Positions 60,048-64,000 of a stretch of DNA of 64,000 nt are shown here, piece by piece. Origin of the DNA: Lumbricus terrestris (lineage: Eukaryota > Annelida > Clitellata > Crassiclitellata > Lumbricidae); assembly GCA_949752735.1 (NCBI GenBank), contig OX457042.1:61417468-61481467 (forward strand). Reading direction: 5' to 3'. Position 1 is the stretch's first letter, and the number at the start of each line of letters is the position of its first letter. A program made the position numbers and the translations under genes. The notes below the pieces were generated by a model. That model did not search any database. It worked only from the letters and a program-made list of their open reading frames with translations, and was not told where the DNA came from.

Positions 60048-60962
60048 GGTAATTGGGTAGTTTAGCGTCCCAAATTATTTTGACCATTTCTTTGCAATAA
60101 TAACTGAACGACACATACAATAACACATATTTAATTGAGGAAATCATAAAATGTGTGCTTGAAAACTTCAAGGAAGTCCCAAACGGGGTAACTATCGCGT
60201 AGAAATGGAAGCTGGATGAGGATTTCTTATGGCTAAAATGATGAAAAGAACGCTTCAAAGATGGAAGCTGGATCAAGGTTCTGTATTAGTAGTTGAAATA
60301 GAAGCTGGATACAAGTTTTTCATCGATCCGAAATAGAAGCTGGATTCACGAATAGCACGATAAAGAAGTGGAAGCTGGATGAATATTTTTGTAGATCTAA
60401 AAAACAGAAGCTGGATTTATGAAAAGAACGATAAAGAAATGGAAGCTGGATGAAGGTTCCAGTTTTGATAAAATAGAAGCTGGATTGACGAGAAATTCCA
60501 AGCCTCAGCAATAACCTGAATAATTTGGGACGCGGTTATATTCTATAATGACTCGGTAGACGTTCTAGAATGACTCGGTAGACACCAAGAACTAGCGTTG
60601 CAGCGTTGTTATCTTTAATAAACCCAACTTCTAGTTTGCCGAGAATCCTTTTAATCGATCCAGCTTCTCTTTAGGCAAGAATTTGTTCGATAAATCCCGC
60701 TTCTATTTCGTCAGCAAATATTTTACAGCCATTTTTCATTGAAAATTATTGTTCATCAATCCAGCTTCAGAATGACTGCACTAACCCTAAAACTAACCCT
60801 AACCGACCCTCACGACGCCTAACCTGAGCCCTAACCGACCCTCACACGAAAAATCCCGCTTCAATTTCGTCAGGAAATATTTTTCATCAAATTTATAAAA
60901 AAAGTTACTTGCTACCGAGTCATTATAGAATATAACCTGGGACGCTAAACTACCCAATTACC
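60048..60962. mobile_element. Foldback element with GGTAATTGGGTAG termini, 915 bp
   Basis: A perfect 8-bp duplication GTGATCCG (60040-60047 and 60963-60970) brackets it. The ends GGTAATTGGGTAGTTTAGCG and the exact complement at the right are followed on both sides by TCCCA. Left of centre are forward copies of AATGGAAGCTGGAT (60205-60485); right of it are reverse copies (atccagcttctctttaggca near 60657). Two copies of aatgactcggtagac occur at 60547-60592, and their complement at 60917. A small ccctaaccctaa-like patch lies at 60780-60840. There is no coding capacity. Confidence 0.8.
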
Positions 60963-60970
60963 GTGATCCG

Positions 60971-61309
60971 TTCCCATGGCCAGCTATTGCGTAGTAGGCC
61001 TACCCAACCAAATTAATTGGGTCAGGGACTTTTAAAAAGAGTTTATTCATTAAAGATAGTTTAGTGTGCCCGCTGCAAATTACTTTCACAAGAATTTGAA
61101 ATTTTATACCACCTTCGAACATTTAGAAGTCGATTTATGACCATACCCGAATTTCCGCTTTAGATTATCGAAAAATGGCGAGCGATTGAAAATCTGCCAA
61201 AGGAACTTAAATGATACATTTTTATTATTGTGTTCTGCCCTCTTGTGAATAATGTGAGCGTGATCTTAAAGGTAGGCCTATCCATCTCGATTCGTTCGTA
61301 ATCGTAGGC
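60971..61309. other. Non-coding DNA, nothing recognised
   Basis: No supported gene or element was seen. Confidence 0.35.
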
Positions 61310-61640
61310 CTAATCTCCAAATTTCTAAAGCCCCACTCGAAAAAACCAAGCGCAGGGCGCCAGTTTATTCACGAGGAGTGATTGATAGAGGCGCCTTAGG
61401 AAGGTGACTGGAAATATGGAGAAGGAACAGGGAAATAGCGAAATTCAGGAGGGAGGTCGATCATTCCAAAGACGTGGAGCAGTCTTTAATATGACTTGGT
61501 TGAAGCACTTGAGATGAGTAGGCCTAGTGGCAAGAGGTCGAGAAAGAGTGAGACAGATGGATGATCGTGTACTGTAGAGCGGGTTGGCTGAATGGTTAAG
61601 AGCTCACGAAGAAGTTATAGCTGAGGGCAGATCGACAAGG
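61310..61640 (-). mobile_element. LINE 3' fragment, (ATTACG)n-tail family
   Basis: The minus strand reads LTLSRPLATRPTHLKCFNQV then ILKTAPRLWNDRPP, equivalent to LTLSRPPVTSHLKFSNRAIS...APCLWNDLP of the copy at 44190. The 3' end shows the family signature ctttagaaatttggagatta followed by a cgattacgaacg remnant. Stops are present. Confidence 0.65.
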
Positions 61641-62436
61641 CTATAGGCTATTGTATGGAATCGTAGGTTAGGAATTGGACTTTCAAATGGATTCGTTGTG
61701 CTCTGGAATTTTTAACCAATGGAGTCATTGAAAGCGCTTGCAACCCACCAAATGTTAACATAATTATGTGTTTCCAACATCTATCTTATGTCGTTGGCCA
61801 TCATTGGCACGCTCTTCAGTCGCTAGATGGATGTGTGGCTGTCGTAAATGTGTCTGCAAGTAGGCCTACAATGAAGGATGCCATAGAGAAACATCCCAAC
61901 ACTTTGAAGACAGTTGTCAATTAAAGTCGACATCTACAGAAGTAGTTCAAGTAAGCCTATATATAGAGGGCTGCACGCATTGCTAAATTTCGGTAGAAGT
62001 CACTAATGTTAGCTGGTTTGCTTTAATTCACTATAGCGATCGACAGCACTTATAATGACATGAAATGACATATTATGGCTTTGACCAACTGCAACTGAAG
62101 TTGAATAAACTGGACTAAAACAATCCAGTTTCTGTCCGTGTTCGCTAGTTTGGCGCCACTATTATGGCAGGAATATTAAGACTAAAAAATTCCAAGTTTC
62201 ACGATAAAACTGTTGCAGTCAAGGACATTCTGCACTTTATGGATGAACCTAAAACAATTTACAGGACTGCTGGCTATCAAAGAACAAAACTCTTTTTAAG
62301 ATATCAAATTGCATGCAGGCTACAGGAACACAGTTGTAAATTTGTGGGTGATTAGGCCTATGTAGGCTATATGCACATAGAATAATTTGCAATATGAAAC
62401 TTTGGATTGTGCTATAGTTCTAGTTGTATGTATAAT
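61641..62436. other. Non-coding DNA with one unassigned small frame
   Basis: A plus-strand frame 62164-62355 (63 codons, MAGILRLKNSKFHDKTVAVK at its start) has a plausible start context but no family I know; it could be chance, a transposon piece or a first exon. Confidence 0.25.
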
Positions 62437-62739
62437 CAAGGGCGGATACAGGAATTTTCGATGGGGGCATCTGATGACCTTTTTAGTCGTTTGTCCAATT
62501 TCCAAGGAAAAGATGCCATTTTATCTGCCAAAATATTTGACGACTTTTTTCAGTCGTGCAGTACATGTTCTTCAGCCCCTGCCGGACCTCGTGTACGGAC
62601 CTCGTGGGATGTGGGGAGGAGTGTACAAAACTACTCATGGGAGGTCATGTCAACTTTCCGAGCCAGAATAGCTGGTAGAAATTTAAGAAATTTTTAAATG
62701 GGGGCCATGGCCGGATTGGCCCCCCTGAAACCGCCCGTG
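62437..62739. mobile_element. Short hAT-like non-autonomous element (303 bp)
   Basis: The ends CAAGGGCGGATACAGG and, reverse-complemented, CACGGGCGGTTTCAGG are inverted repeats, flanked by TATAAT on both sides (62431-62436 and 62740-62745). An internal ctgatgacctttttagtcgt resembles the tandem units of the element at 23279, so the two may be related. Confidence 0.65.
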
Positions 62740-63860
62740 TATAATTGTATATGAACATTCACATAGCACCTTATAATAAAACCACTCATAACACATCGTG
62801 AGAATGCTCTTCCCCTTAATTCTTGGGTTTAAGATAATATTGTAACACTCTTACATGAATATCATACGAATGCAGCGTCACTTCCCGCTACAACGGTCAA
62901 ATTATCTTTCCTCTCGGCAGATGACGTTAGTAAAAATTAGTAGCAGGACGTGATGGACACCCTGCATGGCGGCCAAACAGTTAATAAATTTTTATCACTC
63001 GTTCATGCTCACTTGAACTCATATTGCTGCGAGTCAGATTGAAATTAAACAAAGATAATTTTTACATTCCTGCTTTCTGGTGATTAAAATATTGATTATC
63101 AGCAGCAACTATTTGCACTTCTGACGCCCTTTTCAGACCAGCATCACTCTGGGCCGAGGTATAGTCAACAGAATTGCTTTTCTTTCAGTTTATATATTTA
63201 AATCCATGTTCATCTTATTGACAGTGTACAGATTGTTATCATACATTTCTGCAACAGATAGCTAAGCAAATTTATGAAGTTATTTTATATCATACGAACT
63301 CAGAACACTTAACTAAATATGTTTGGTGCCACTGTAAAGAAATCAACTTAAGGCGGTGTACAAACATACAAATTTACAATTTCGTTGTTGTTGCAGCCGT
63401 TGTTGCTTAAGTCCTAAGGAACCAAACACATTGCAACATCACATTGCAGTGTGACTTAAAACTAAATAAGTAACGTTCCAGGAAATGCATTCTCTAAATT
63501 CAATGCTAATCTAATGTAAACAGTAAACTCAAATCCCAACAGCACATAAAGTGTCAAACGGACAAAACCATCTTCATGGAGCATTTGAAAACCGGAAGTG
63601 AAGTCACTTAACCATCCCAGACGTAACCCGAAGTGTCCCAGCCGCATGTGAACTGATCCAAGTTGTCCTGACAATAAAAAGGAGGAAAAGGTTAACGAGT
63701 GCTGTACATAGACTTGCTACAATCACATAAGGGAATACAGAGTAAAGAAAAGGTTGTGTAAACTGTAAAACAAAGGTAAAGTCTTGTAATGTAATGCAAT
63801 GTAGGCTAAGGTGAAAGGTATGGTATGTAAAGCCTTTAGCAGGATAGACAAACTTTCGGT
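62740..63860. other. Non-coding DNA, nothing recognised
   Basis: AT-rich, without supported coding sequence or repeats; minus-strand frames at 63921-63462 show no recognisable domain. Confidence 0.35.
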
Positions 63861-63869
63861 TTGCGTTCG

Positions 63870-64000
63870 ATTCGTCGACGGTTGAGTAAAAACAGATTGA
63901 TGAAAAGAATTCTTGTAACATAAAAGTGAGATTAATGAAAATATGTTTTCCTTAAATGGAAGTGGGATTGATTAAAAGAGATTTCATAGCTTTAAAAGAA
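63870..64000. repeat. Foldback-type inner repeats at window end
   Basis: gattgatgaaaagaattctt, gattaatgaaaatatgtttt and aaatggaagtgggattgatt are degenerate units of the AATGGAAGCTGGAT family; the rest of the element lies beyond the window. Confidence 0.5.

Overview
The window is animal (metazoan) nuclear DNA: intron-rich genes, long AT-rich non-coding stretches, many microsatellites and a dense load of transposons. An hnRNP L gene, DEG/ENaC channel genes, a C2H2 zinc-finger gene, CR1/L2-like and RTE-like LINEs, hAT and mariner relics and foldback elements fit a marine invertebrate. The foldback elements recall the sea-urchin TU type, so a deuterostome such as an echinoderm or hemichordate is my guess; the species cannot be fixed from sequence alone.

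Layout. 1-4690 (+): the 3' half of an hnRNP L orthologue, RRM3-RRM4 in seven exons, including a minor-spliceosome AT-AC intron at 2247-2513. 5500-17324 (-): DEG/ENaC-like channel gene A, with recognised exons 17324-16742 (N-terminus, TM1), 11612-11483 (Cys-rich) and 7322-6871 (TM2, stop). Its introns hold LINE fragments and a degraded gag-protease-RT element. An RTE-like LINE with a 13-bp target duplication sits just upstream of the N-terminal exon. 19900-28435: piggyBac-like and hAT-like elements, a mariner nested in a hAT, a large (TATC)n array and a CR1-like LINE. 28443-49490: a second, collinear copy of the channel region (gene B exons 33723-33594 and 30682-30231), swollen by insertions; no N-terminal exon was found for B. 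49850-57465 (-): a single open frame of about 2438 codons encoding some 45 C2H2 fingers in six ~1-kb tandem modules plus a 15-finger terminal array, followed by decayed fingers beyond the stop. 57466-64000: non-coding DNA rich in the foldback inner repeat, one more foldback element, and LINE and hAT-like pieces.

The most unusual theme is a set of foldback-type insertions (38105-40953, 47066-47758, 60048-60962, plus relics). All make perfect 8-bp target duplications and begin GGT. The first two have arms of related 14-15-bp tandem units with a CGAC core. The first and third carry an inner repeat around AATGGAAGCTGGAT in opposite orientations on either side of the element. None carries a recognisable transposase. 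The host genes are a splicing regulator, a duplicated ion channel and a putative DNA-binding protein; nothing suggests that they act together.
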